Assembly: GCF_021018805.1 (NCBI RefSeq)
Contig: NC_086253.1
Span: 13,394,735-13,458,734, forward strand
Source of the DNA: Prinia subflava
Taxonomy: Eukaryota > Chordata > Aves > Passeriformes > Cisticolidae
Reading direction: 5' to 3'
DNA: 64,000 bases
The translations under genes and the position numbers were made by a program. This document shows positions 1 to 11,785 of the stretch, one piece after another (the first letter of the stretch is position 1; each line of letters starts with the position of its first letter). The notes below the pieces were generated by a model. The model was not told where the DNA came from. It did not search any database and saw only the letters and a list, made by a program, of their open reading frames with translations.

Positions 1-1875
1 GATGTGCATAATGGAAACAATCTCAGGTCTAAATTGGTAGGAATGTTGAACTGACCTTGTGGACATACAATTCTCTCAAGCTATTCATATACTTGTATTT
101 CACCATTTAAGAGTCTAATTACTGCTTTTTTTTCCCCACTTTTTGAGACATAAAAATCTCCTGCTCACTGGGTATAAAAGTAACACTTATCATTCACAGG
201 CCTAACAATATTCTTGGTAAAGGTTTCTCTGTCCTTCCATTAATTTGAGGAGATCTGCCCCATTTCCTTTGAAATGTCAAAGGAAAATTAAATGAAAAGC
301 CTTACAAACTCCCATTTACAAGATGTCCACTTACTCCACAATTTGCCTGTGACATGCACTTGCTTGATATGTAAAGTAAGTCTCTCAGGGAGCATAAGCA
401 GCTAGATCAGTTGCATTTTTATCTGTTTCAGATCAATAGGTAATGTTTGGATTGAATAAGCCAATTCTGAGTTATAACCATGGAGTTTCCTGGAAAGGAA
501 AAAAAAAAAAAATTATCTCTGGATGGTTCAGAGGGAACAGATAACAGAGATAAATGGAAGAATATATCCAAAAAAGAATTTTTGAATTAATACAGAAATT
601 TGGTACCTTTTTGAAAGTAGAAATTATTTCAGCAATACTCACCACATTGACAGATTTGAATATGAGCTGCTAGAAACTCTGTATAAAAAGACCCTTATTT
701 ATCCAAGAGAATCTTCATAATCACTTGTTCCATTTCTTTCTTATCTCTAGTCAAAACTATTAAGCTTTGACTTTTCCCATATCCTGTCACCTCTAATACT
801 TACTGTAATTTGTGGAGCAAAAATAACCGGTACTTTGCATGATATAATGGGTATGGGTTGTAGGTTTTGGGGTTTTCACTGTGTTAGTTAACTTTTTCCC
901 ACTGCAGGATCTTACCTCTTGTTACAGTCAAAGATTTAAAAATTATACAAACTCCACCATCCCAGCTGAGTTCTGGGCATGACTAGTTCCTTTTTACTTT
1001 CCATCAGATCTAACAGTGTCTCATTTCTACTTTGAGTCTAAACATTTAGTAATCCACTTTATCATCAGACTACTTGAACACTTAGATGAACATGCTCTGG
1101 TATGCTCATGCCCTGGTATCCAGTAAGACATTTATTACCCATTCCAAATAGGATTTCCTAATGTTTTCCTCCTTTTTGTCATAATGTATGTGAAAACCTT
1201 GGTATATTGTCATTTGAGGTGGTCTTCGTTACTCAAGTCACAACTTGGAACATTAAGGAACATTTTATTTTCTCTGCTGATTTGCTCACCACAGGGAGCT
1301 GTATCCTCTAGTCTGTTGCAATCAGATTCCTCCAGCTCATCACATTTCTAACTCACTAAATCTTTGGGTTTGATCCAAACCTCAACAAAGTCAAAATGAA
1401 TTTAGGCTTATATAAATATCTCCCATTCTTCATTCTTTTGATGAAGGGAAATGAAGAAAATTAGTCTTAACTAATGATAAATTAATAAATTTGCAACTCA
1501 GATTATACAGGGAGTGTGGTCTATGTATTGTGTTTCCTTTTCAGCTGTCTCTTTTTTTCTTTTTCTCAACTGGTTTTGTATTCTTTATGCTTCCTCAGCT
1601 TTACAGTTAAATTGCAAATAACAAACACTTTCCCTTTAAATAGTGTACTAGGCCATTCAGGCATTTGCCAATAAAAAAGCAATAAATCAAAAGGAATCAC
1701 CCAGGGAAAAAAGCATCTAGAATAGAACCACTGTGCAAGCGGGCTGTCTGATGGCTGAAATGAGGACTGCAGACTCCAAGCACATCCAGCAGTCTTTACA
1801 AGGAGGGGCAGTTGTAGTGCCCAGTGATTAGCTGTAAGGCACTGATCTGTGCTCAGGAGCAGCTCTGGCATTTGC
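1..1875. other. AT-rich non-coding DNA, no gene seen
   Basis: I see no recognisable gene or mobile element here. The sequence is AT-rich, with stops in all frames and short homopolymers such as a 14-nt A-run at 499-512. One open frame on the minus strand (1566-1928) has no domain, and its start runs into the neighbouring repeat. It could be intergenic or intronic, and the sequence does not decide between them. Confidence 0.6.
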
Positions 1876-2440
1876 AGAATCACAGAACATGCTGAGGTGG
1901 AAGAGACCCACGGGACAATGACATCCAACCCCTGGGCTGGCAGGACACTGCAGGCTCACACTCAGCTTTGTGCTGATCAGGACTCCCAGGTCCCTAACCC
2001 TGGCACTGCTTTCCAGCATCTCACTCCCCAGTCTGTCAGTACATCCACGGCTGCCTCATCCCAGGGGCAGAATCCAGGACTTTTCACTGTTGAACTCCCT
2101 ATGGTTAATGGACCTCAGCACCTGCAAAAACATTTTTCCCAATGGTCCTTCTTTACTAATTCCCTATGAAACCTGAAGTCAGCTCTCCTTGTGTCCAGAG
2201 CTGAGGTTTTGCTGGCACTTTTCCTCCTGTCAACATATTTTAAACTCTATCACTTTGTGGTCATTGTGGCCAAGATGACCACTAATCTCTGCTCATGAGA
2301 TCCTCTCTGTTGACAAGAAGTACAATGAGTCCTGCTTTTCCTGTGCTAGAAATCTTTTGCCTCTCTGAGTTAGGTGAATCCTGTCAGGTGTCAGTAGACC
2401 AGGTATTGAGTAGATTCTCCCATAGCTGACAAATCAAATT
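1876..2440 (-). mobile_element. Degraded CR1-like LINE remnant, antisense
   Basis: The segment opens with AGAATCACAGAACATGCTGA, followed by a GGTGGAAGAGACCCAC-type stretch. This resembles the reverse complement of the 3' end of avian CR1 elements, which normally finish in ATTCTGTGATTCTATG-like repeats. The following text (ACTCCCAGGTCCC near 1981, then a TTGAACTCCCT stretch near 2090) resembles sequence found with antisense CR1 copies in bird genomes. From about 2170 to 2440 the match is weaker and could belong to another old interspersed repeat. The family match is from memory of consensus text, not an alignment. Open frames of 68-106 codons at 1849-2176 are repeat-derived and are not genes. 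Confidence 0.55.
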
Positions 2441-3186
2441 TTTTGGCTGGCACTAACCTCAGAGCCATGTATTGATCTCATGGATCTGCCTATTCCTATC
2501 AATATTATTTGTTCTTACCACAATAATCCAGGAAATCACTATTTGTGCTCCTCATCCTTCTTCATATTGTCCCTGGCCCTGTAGTAATTTCTGATTGCCC
2601 ATGGACTTCTCTTTGTATTTTGATTGCACTATCCCTTCTACTTTTTTCTCAAGGCACCAGGCAGTTGATACAGGCCTATCAAACCTTGGAGCCCTCCTAA
2701 AGCTTCTCTTCATCACAGATCAACAGAATTTCACTTACTCCTCTCCCCCAGGGCAGAGACTGAGGCTTCATTCCTGTCACAGAACAGAGGAAAATCTGAA
2801 GACACATGATGAGGCCAGGTCAATAATTTTTCCTTGTGGATAAAGTCCCTGGCTGAGGCTCTAAGGGGCTCTCTCCACCCTTTAGGACTAAGCACCCCAT
2901 ATCCCAAGCTCTTGTTTAGTAGTAAAGCTGGCTGGGCTCTTGTGTAGAGGGGATGGTAGATATCCTTCACCTCCTGTCTCCCCAGCACAGGGAAGAGTCA
3001 AACCAGTGCCTTGCAGTGGCCCACAGACCATGTGAGAATGAAGATGGCTCAATCACTTTCTTCTCTATAACCTTACTCCACAGACCATGCATTTCCTAGA
3101 GTTTATATCAAGCCATAGTCTAGCCCAGAAGAACTATTGGGCTCACTGTGCTGCTGCATAGGGGAGATGTGAAGTCTTATGATGTT
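2441..3186. other. Non-coding DNA, possibly more old repeat
   Basis: There is no recognisable gene. Base composition is more even than in the flanks, as in the adjoining repeat remnants, so this may be further diverged repeat. Short open frames at 2595-2843 (+) and 2731-2988 (-) overlap each other on opposite strands and have no domain. Confidence 0.45.
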
Positions 3187-3243
3187 GGTCAGATAAATGA
3201 TCTAAAGGTCCTTCAGGCCTCAGCCTTTATGAGTCTATTATAT
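3187..3243 (+). mobile_element. Short CR1-like 3' end, sense
   Basis: The text GGTCAGATAAATGATCTAAAGG, then GTCCTTCAGGCCTC, then TATGAGTCTATTA has the order of a CR1 3' terminus: a GATGATCT-AAGGTCCCTTC-like segment followed by short tail repeats of the TCTATGA type. Only the last 50-60 bp are recognisable. The 5' boundary is not visible and the copy is clearly old. Confidence 0.5.
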
Positions 3244-5599
3244 CACACTCTTCACAGTCATAGACCTAAAATATGTGAGTGCCCTACCACTGATAGATGT
3301 ACTGAATGTTTTTATAACCTTGCACAAAGCATTTTGACTGCAGATAATTTGTGATTTTATTCCCTGTTAGTTCTGTTTCCATCAAATCAACTTTGGTTTG
3401 ACAAAGTAGCTCTGTTTATGTTGAAGGTCACTCCTTTATAAGCAGTGATTAGTTGAATCTTTTCTACTAATCCATCAAAGAACTTTATTTACTATTTTTT
3501 TTGACTTTGCGTCTTCAAAACTATTTATTAGTTTGTTCATTTAAAAGCACAGAACCAAATCCTGCTGTCCTTAATGCAGAAAAGCTCTCTTAAAAGACTG
3601 AGCTCTTTTAGAACTGCAGATTTTGGTACTTAGATTACTTCTTTCTCAGTAACCATTAAATCTGTAAATGTTTTATTATCAAATGGTAAGCTGCATAGAA
3701 AAGAAAGATCATCCTGCTCTAGCTACTTTTAGTTCACACCTAGAAAGGTTAATTGTCAAAAATGTTGTTAACTTGACTGTTGACTGCTCTTGCATAGCAA
3801 ATATAGTTGAATTGGCTTTTATCTTTCCAGTTCATTACAGCGTGATCACCATATCTGTCAATGCCGTAGGTTTTAATACTGGATAAACAAAGTACAGAGG
3901 GGTTAATCTCTGTATTTCTGTAATACCTAATAATACATTCAGTGAAGAATCCTCAGAGCAAGAAAGCTCTTTATCATTTACTTAATAAAAGGATGCATGA
4001 AAATATGTCCTTATAGTTCTACTCAGGTATTGACATTGCAGATAATGCATGATAATGAGCACATGGTCTGTATTTACATGTGGTTTGAAAGTGATTCCAA
4101 TTTACTTTTAATTATTCTAAGGATTAAAATAACTCCTCTATCCTTGCTGAATCTTGTGACAAACTCCAAAATTTTGCTACCCTGTTTAGGCCATGTACAT
4201 CAAGAGTTATGTTCCTGGATCAAAGGCAGCCAACCACTCACATGAGCCAGGTGCAGGGAAAGGATTCCTGTGGGCACAAATATCAGGCAGGAATAACTCA
4301 GGAATTGGGCATCAGGGCTAGAGCTGATCCTGTGCCCCTGCAACAAGCATTGTCAGAAATGGAGGTACAACTTCATGAACCCCAGTTTACTCCTGGCCTA
4401 GTAGGGGGCAGAATCTCTAAATGAGTCTCTTTATGCTAGGCCTGAGATAATGCCACAACCCAGCCCATAGATGTGTGATATAACTGATTGCTTTCATTGA
4501 AAAAATTATATAACTCCATTTACTCCCTTCCAGATCATTTAGATACTCAAATTACCAAGGTTCTAGTGCCAGAAACTCAATGAAAGGAGCCCAAATTCTA
4601 TGTTGTAATAAAATTTAGTATTTAAAATAGTTTAATAAAATGAACTTCATCTCAGAAGTGCTTCTTGCACTTTAATGTTTCAATTTTAATTATTCCATTC
4701 TGAATTAGCAAAACTTGTTAAAAATGTTTGATTGTTTTTAGAACAGAATGGGGTGTCTGGACACTGTCAAGCACTTTCAGCTTGATACTATAGTTCTTTT
4801 TAGGATGAACTGAAGATACTTTACAACTATTAGTCCTTTACATGTGTTTGAATACAGAAGTGAATGCTTTTCTGTTCAGTTTCTCCAGCCAGCAAAAGTG
4901 AAAAATCACTGCAGCAGATGAGAAAACCTCCAGCCCCGATGTATCTACCTTATATAAAACTGTTCTCCTCATGCAGTTCTGGCAAAAGAAAAATGTGGGC
5001 CAGAGAGTCACTCCTCCTCTAGCAACACTTCAGTTTTCCCCTCTGCAAATGTAAACATCCTGAATGTTGTGTAAAATTATTTTCAATGACTGTATGAAAA
5101 ACAGGAATTATTTGGGACAGACAGACTTCAGTTGCTCAGAATCTTGCCTACTCAAGTCCTCAGTATCTCTAAGCATCTTCTCCTAAACAGAGCCAGCTGG
5201 TCCTAAGACCAGTGACAGCACTGCAAGTTTGTTTCTTAGACTTTGTGTTTCTATTTCTCACAGACATCCACTGCATTTCCCCAGCAAGAGTGACAGCTGC
5301 AGCCTGGGCATTGCTGGAGCAGAATGAAATGGGCAAGAGAGGTGGCTGGTATACAAGCCAGTGAAGAGACCCTGCCTCTGGTGTGAAGCTGTATCTGCCG
5401 AGAGTGTCATCTGACAATGACAGATGTTCAGGAATAGCATCCACATGCTCCTCTCCGAGTTCACCACCATATGTCTCTGAACTGTTCTGGTTTTTCCATT
5501 AGCATGGAGCTCATTTCCCTTGACACTCTTGCCCCAATACCTTGCTATCCTACCCTGTTGCAGCAGCCCTCTTGTTAGAGAGTAAAAATGAGCCAAGGC
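3244..5599. other. AT-rich non-coding DNA, no gene seen
   Basis: No gene or mobile element is recognised. Open frames at 3668-3886, 3997-4245 and 4209-4424 (+) and at 5169-5444 and 5258-5596 (-) are 71-112 codons with no domain. The last two overlap in different frames of the same strand, so at most one could be real, and neither looks coding. Confidence 0.55.
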
Positions 5600-5870
5600 A
5601 CAGACTTCCTGTTAAACACAGGATAAAAGGGTCCTGGTCCACTCCTTATTCCTAATCATCTTAACTCCAACTATTAACTGACTCTGGCTGCAGCAAGCTC
5701 CTATTCTAGGTTTCCCTTGCAGCCTCTCACTGCTGGTTATTTCCTGCTAAACTCTGACTGCGGGCATTAGTTTGCAGACTCTGACTGCAGGCTTTACCCA
5801 GCTAGACTGTGGCTGCAGGTTCCAACAACAGGGTCTGACTGCAGACCCAGACTTGCCTTGTAGCAGTGAT

Positions 5871-5909
<39 letters not shown>

Positions 5910-6005
5910 AGGCTCCTTCTTCATGAGTCTCTGCTTCATGCTCCTCAAGATTGCTCCTCCCCTCACCAGCTAACCCACTCCCTTTTATCACACTGACCTT
6001 TATTG
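5600..6005. repeat. Possible dispersed repeat with degenerate CTGACTGCAG motifs
   Basis: Between about 5750 and 5850 a CTGACTGCAG-like motif recurs in slightly different forms (CTCTGACTGCGGGC, CTCTGACTGCAGGC, CTGTGGCTGCAGG, GTCTGACTGCAGAC) at irregular spacing of about 20-35 bp. A TATA-like GGATAAAAGGG lies upstream at about 5620. The block is followed by a (TC)n run and directly precedes a CR1 copy. Moderate GC and internal sub-repeats would suit an old retroviral LTR, but I see no clear TG...CA ends, polyadenylation site, primer-binding site or coding remnant, so the LTR reading is a guess. Confidence 0.3.
5871..5909 (+). repeat. (TC)n microsatellite, 39 nt
   Basis: This is a run of TC dinucleotides with one interruption (TTTC near 5896). 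It ends in CTCTAGG, so it mimics a polypyrimidine tract plus AG splice acceptor, but no exon is recognisable downstream. Confidence 0.95.
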
Positions 6006-6024
6006 TGTAGTCTTGTGTGCCACA

Positions 6025-6499
6025 AAGAACATAAAGGTCTTAGAGAGGATACAAAGAAGGACCATAAAAATGATGAAGCCACATAAAGAGCAGATGAGGT
6101 TTCCTGACTTGTTCAGCCTGGAGAAGATGAGTCTGAAGGAAGATCTCATCATGTTCTACAGCTTCCTCATGAAGTGAAGTGGAGGAGCTGATGCCAATCT
6201 CTTCTCTTTGGTAACCAGTGGCAGGACTCAAGGGAATGGCATTAAAGTTTTTCCCTCCATGGGAGGTTTATGTTGGGTATTAGACAAAGATTCTTCACCC
6301 AGAGTCTAGCTGAGCACTGGAAGAGGATCCCCAGGGAACTGGTCGAAACACTAAGCCTGGGAGAGTTCAAGAAGCATTTGGACAATGCTATCAGTCACAC
6401 GGTGTGACTCTCAGGGATGGTGCTGTGCAGGGCAGGAGTTGGACTTGGATGATTCCTATGGGCTCCTTCCAGCTCAGGACATTCTATGATTCAATGATT
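6025..6499 (+). mobile_element. CR1 LINE 3' fragment, sense, 5'-truncated
   Basis: This is one of the clearest transposon copies in the window. Segments in CR1 order are: GTTCAGCCTGGAGAAGATGAG near 6110, a TCATGAAG stretch, GGTAACCAGTGGCAGGACTC near 6210, GGGAGGTTTATGTTGGGTAT near 6260, AAGATTCTTCACCCAGAG near 6290, GAACTGGTCGAAACAC near 6335, GAGAGTTCAAGAAGCATTTG near 6362, GTTGGACTTGGATGATTCC near 6439, and the tail ATTCTATGATTCAATGATT at 6481-6499. These cover the end of ORF2 and the 3' UTR, with the usual 5' truncation of LINEs. The tail repeats fix the 3' end and the strand. Many substitutions and small deletions make it inactive. No target-site duplication is evident. Confidence 0.9.
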
Positions 6500-9400
6500 A
6501 TCTGTTGAAATGTATTTGCACAGATATATATCCACATATGTATTACTGCTTCCCTCTGGCTTTTTTCACAGCCATTCCCTGCAACTGAGATGCAAGGCTG
6601 GACACTGTAGATTCCATTTGAGCTTGTCATGTCTACCTCTTTCTCTCATCAGATTCTTTCCACTTCACACCTCCCATATGACTGTTTCTAACTCTGTGAT
6701 TTTGTTTAATAACTTTGAAAGTACATAGAATCATTTTGAAATATACAAGCTTTAAATTATGCAATTTCTGCAAATACATCCTTCTGAATATCACTTTTTG
6801 ATTTTGAGTACTCAAGAACAACATATGTTTGGTATTTCTGAGAGTGTTTTGGCTTATTTTTTTGTTTTGTTTTCTTGTTAGAGGGGGAATTCTTTGGGGG
6901 TTAGATTGTTGCATTTTTGTTCAGATTATTAGCTAAATTTTACATATTGCTTTCATTGTCCAACTGTACCTGACAGCTTCAGGAGAGATAAAAGTAATTT
7001 GGAGCCATTTTCCCCAAGTTTTTCAATGCCTTACTATCTGGAGCTTTCAATTTACCACCTTTTCAATGGTCTGGTCCTTGGAAGGCCCCAGAGAGAAACT
7101 TGTGTCATTCACTGAAGACCTGCAGTAATCTGTTGTCAAATTTCTTATTAAAAATCCATGTGAGGCTCAGCAGAATATTATCTTTGCTTCAGAGGATTGT
7201 TATGTCATACTCCAGTGGTGGTGGGAGAGATGCAAGGAAGCAGGCAGTGAAACTATCAAGATGGCAATCCTTCTGTCTTCCAGCCTCCTTAGGAAAGACT
7301 GAGTACAACTGGGTTTATTCTAAATGCAGATGGAGCCAGTCCACGGTAATCTGTGCAGGTAGCAACAGAACGTGACTGAGAGCATAGGTGGGAGTTAATC
7401 CCCACAGGCTGCACAGCAGAGGAGGAGATGCTGAAGGCTCTGTGAGCCTCTGGATGCTGCACAGCAGCTGAACACGCCATTTATTGGCAATCTGAAAAGA
7501 GCTTAAATGAATGCAAAACCTTTGTGTCTCTTTATCAGCTCTGTGCCTCAGACTTTGCGCTAATGTAAAAATGTAAATCCCCAGCAATTAACAGCTGTTT
7601 CTACATTAGCAGAGCTCCCAAGGTTCTGCTATCTCCATTTGTCTTTAAACATTTTATTAGAAATTTGACACCAGTGATGTTCTAATTAAGGTCCATTTCC
7701 TAGAATGAAGTACTTCTATATACAGCACGGTGAATTTATTCTTTCAAGACTGCCTCCAATTTCAAGCTTGCTTACAGCAAATGTTACAAAAGTGTTATTT
7801 TCATAGAGAGAATCATCATTGACATGGTGCTTAGGCTGCATTTCTGAAGAATGTTGATTGTTGATTTCTCTTAAGATTTGCTAATTCTCAGTGGGCCTCA
7901 TTTAGATAACAATGCTGTGTGTCCAAATTTGTTTCTGATTCTGCATAGAGAAGTTACGGTCACATATGTGGAGAGACACTGAAACTCATGCTGGGGATGA
8001 AAAGATAATTTTTCATAAAATGAAACTAGAAAGCAGCTTGTATCTTGGATAGCAACAGAAAAAAAACCCTTGATTTAAGTGAGTTATGCATTGTTCTAAG
8101 GAAGGAACAACACAGTGATTTGAATGAAGTAAAAAGGAACATCTTGCTTTTAAAAGTATCTTGTGGGATAAAGAAAATATTTTTTTATGCTCCAACTTTC
8201 TGTTATCTGAAGGAAATTAGAAGTGTATGAGAGGCATTTTTGACTGGATTTGTAATTAAAACAATTTAGGAGTGGAGTTGTTATTCATATAACTGTGGGA
8301 AGCAAACTTTTTATCAGAAAAGCATTGTCTGTACATTTCAGTGAATTTGAAGGTTTGTTCTATGTGGAAAAGGCCTTCTTCCTAACCTTGTTAGATGTAA
8401 ATAATTTAAGATGGCAATAGAGTATCCCATTTAATAAACCATTTAAATAATAGTGGCAGCCCTTGAGATCCATAGCTCATGGCTCATAATCCAGAAGCAA
8501 AGATATTCAGTTATTCAGTAAACAAATTGGAAAGACATTATAATAATGGCTTGTATTTTTTATTACATTCAGCTATAATTCACCTCAAAACTCCTCTATA
8601 ACGAGGCTCCTGTGTGTTTTTTGAGGTAAGATGTTTTACAGCAAAGAGTCTCAGTAGTCCACCAGGCACTTATACATGCTGCACTGAGCTCTATACAGAT
8701 ACCAGATACTGCAAAATACCACTGTGGTATAATGCCTCATATTGGCTTTGGCTCAAATACAGTTTTGGTTTTTTGGTTGTATTTTCATCACTATGAATGT
8801 CTTAGATACTGACAAAGTCATTATGTTTATAGCGTTGAGGATTTTGCATTGGTCCATATTTTGGTAACAAAATTCTGTTTCCCCAGAATTTTAACAGTCA
8901 AGCCACAAAGTCAAGTTAGGAATTACGCATACAGGAAAATACACACATTGCTTTGTCTTTTACTTCCCCTCTGTTATGGCCAAATTAAGCATATTGTTTC
9001 AGGTCTGGTAGATATAGACCTGCATGAATTCAAGTTATTTCTAGGTGTTCCTGTCCAGTGAGTTGTGGTGTCTACATGCATGACATCTCTGATGTATGAT
9101 GCAGTCTTCCCCATGGAAAAAACACTGCCAAGTGTCAGGTCCTTAGAGTAGGAGTTCATTTATATATACTGCAAAACAGTACAGGGGGGTCTTGGATAAT
9201 TCTTCTGGCTCAGTGCTTTGGTATTGTAATCACTTTATTTATGGGAGTTTCCTTGAACCCAGCTTCACCCACAGTAGGGAGTTATCTACTTCTGGACTTT
9301 TTAATGAGTGAAGAGTTGTTTTTCTTTTCAGTTTGCTGGGATTTCGATAACTGTGTGAATACTACAAGGCATTCTTCCTTTGCACACAAGCCTTAGTTCA

Positions 9401-9667
9401 GAGCCCTGCCTTGAGCAACGGAATTCTTCCAAGTTTGTTGGTGTAAATGCCCTAACTCACGTTAATTAAAATATCCTACCATATTCTATTTCACTTAGAT
9501 ACGAATATGAAGGAAGTGTTTGTCACGGTTAAAAGTGTGAAGGGTTTGCCTCATTTTTTAATTCCCTGTTAAAATCTGAATATTGAATAACAGAATACTG
9601 TTGGACAAGGTCTTATTTAAATTAGTCTACCCCAGCAGATGGACTATGTGGCTGCTTTAACCATTTC
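6500..9667. other. AT-rich non-coding DNA, no gene seen
   Basis: I recognise nothing beyond AT-rich background. Overlapping frames of 60-93 codons occur on both strands (for example 6510-6728 and 6633-6914, and three near 7100-7590), as expected by chance. None has a domain, a signal peptide or convincing exon boundaries. Confidence 0.55.
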
Positions 9668-9686
9668 TTTTTTTTTTTTTTTTTTT
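9668..9686 (+). repeat. T19 homopolymer
   Basis: This is an uninterrupted run of 19 T. Read on the minus strand it is an A-run, but no retrocopy with an AATAAA signal is seen next to it. Confidence 0.9.
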
Positions 9687-11506
9687 GGTGTTCTACTTAA
9701 TCTGAGGGTTTCTTTTTGTTTATAGCCTCATGGGATCCTTCTAGTCTTTTAACAGAAAAGTGAACTTTTGAGCTTCTAAAATGAAGATCCTCTGGGATGT
9801 AAAACACATCTTGTGTGAATTTTGCATAACTTATATGATTTGCAAAAAAAATGTGCTAAAATTCTCTGTAGATCAATCTTAAGCAGATAAAAAATTGCTG
9901 TCATATTTCTTGTTGAGCATTTGTTCTTTACTCACATCCATTTTCTTCATGCGTAACTGAGCTTCTGTAAATATATTTTCTTTCAGGTTAGCTGTTATTA
10001 CTTAGCACATTGACTTTTTTGAAGATGAATGTTGGTTTCAGTACACAGATTTCTGTACTTGGCGTTTTGTCTAACATCATCTGTAACACTGAAGGATGAA
10101 TGACATTTCATTATATGAGTATTCTATTTTACCACATATTTGTTTATCCAAAGGAGTTCAAATATACCAATATACCAATATCAATATCTGAAATGCTGCT
10201 GTCAGTGGAGAACCTCTAAATATGCTTATTGTGTACTCTACCACCATGATATTAATGACGTATTCTCCCTCAGAAAAATCAAAAGGTTCATTTGACTTTT
10301 TTTCAGAACATTAAAACAAAGAATAAGATATTGACTCAACTGCATTCATCACAAGCTTTGGTGTTACCTAAAGTGAGTCTGTGATTTCAGTCCAAAGGAG
10401 GAACAGGGGGCTGAGAGGGTGGGATGGAACACAGATGCTTGCTCTAAGTCCCTGCTCTGACCCAGAGCCATGCAGAACAGCAGACTGTGAGGGACAGTGT
10501 AATCCACAGTGCCTCGTGTTCCAGTGGCTGATTAAATATTTGATGTGTTAGGAGAGAAAACAAGCTCCCTTCTTTTCCCAGGGAGTGAACATGCTGAAGA
10601 GCTCCAGTTTGTTTACCATTACATTATAGTGCCTTGGGGCTGATGAGCTGCTTTGAGATGGAGCAGTGGAAGACACAAGCCTTCTCACTTGGATTACAAT
10701 TGTTTTCCCAATTTTTCTTAAATTCTACATTGATTTTGTCACCTTTAATCCTACTCTGACATGTGAAATCATGAAAATTATGAAATAAGAGTTTAAAATT
10801 CTCCACTTTCAATTTTTAGGAGGTCAGGGTTTGATTTCCTACCAAATTTAAGTGTTTGTTGTCAAAGTCCTAGACAATATTGTAAGAAGGCAAAGAACAG
10901 TGATTTGGTGGGTGATAAAGGGTTTCTGTCTGTAACTGCTGTCTGTATTTTATGCTTTGCAAAGTCTAAAGATAAGCCTGAATATCTCCTGTTATTAGAC
11001 ACTTTTAGCTGTCACATCAATCAGGAAGAGTTAATATGCTCAGAATTCATCCTTACACAAATTATTTTATTTTAAATTGTTCTCTGAGTACAGCAAATGT
11101 GAGGCTGTCCACACTGGCCTAGACTATTTTAATTTAGAGGGTTACTTCTCATTGTAATGACTGTGGATATAATCAGACAATCAGAAATCTCCATATCTTA
11201 TCTGCATATTAATTCCTAGACTGTTCTTTTCCTCACAGTTATTTCTTAATTGTGTTGAAAACTAAAACTGTAGGAATAAGTGGTGTGGTATTTTTTGTTT
11301 TGCTTTGTTTTAGTGGAAGGGTTCTTTTAAATCTATTTTACATTAATGTAGTTCTCTAAGAAATATTTTTCACCAGCCTTGATTACTTTGAACTTTTCAG
11401 CCTTATTAATTTAGAAGTTTTGTCTGAAAATAATTTGTAGATGTTGCTGAAAAAGTTTAGGTGAACCACCACTGAAACTAATACCTGGAAGTGTCCAGTA
11501 TGGAAC
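9687..11506. other. AT-rich non-coding DNA, no gene seen
   Basis: No gene or mobile element is recognised. The only notable frame (10624-10812, minus) is 62 codons with no domain. Confidence 0.55.
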
Positions 11507-11527
11507 ATATATATATGTATATATATA
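11507..11527. repeat. (AT)n microsatellite
   Basis: This is an alternating AT run with one G interruption near 11518. Confidence 0.9.
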
Positions 11528-11764
11528 AGACTTAAGGTATGTTATGATATAAGGCACTAAACAATGGCAGCTTTCCTTCAAAACACTTTACTGCTGAAAA
11601 TACACAGGCGAATAGATTTTGCCTGGCTGAGAAAGGAGTAACAGACTGTTCCAATGCATTGGGTAGGATCAAATAATTTATAGTATGTAGACTTAACATT
11701 ATGCTCTTTTGCTCCTTAGATCATAGCTTTCTAGTAAACTTCACCTGTTCAAAAATAAATAAAC

Positions 11765-11785
11765 ATATATATATATATATATATA
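11765..11785. repeat. (AT)n microsatellite, uninterrupted
   Basis: This is a perfect alternating AT run of 21 nt, about 240 bp from another AT run. Confidence 0.95.

Noticed and set aside
5871..5915. (TC)n plus CTAGG as a real splice acceptor
   Set aside because: Any (TC)n run followed by AG looks like an acceptor. No exon-like sequence follows before the CR1 copy.
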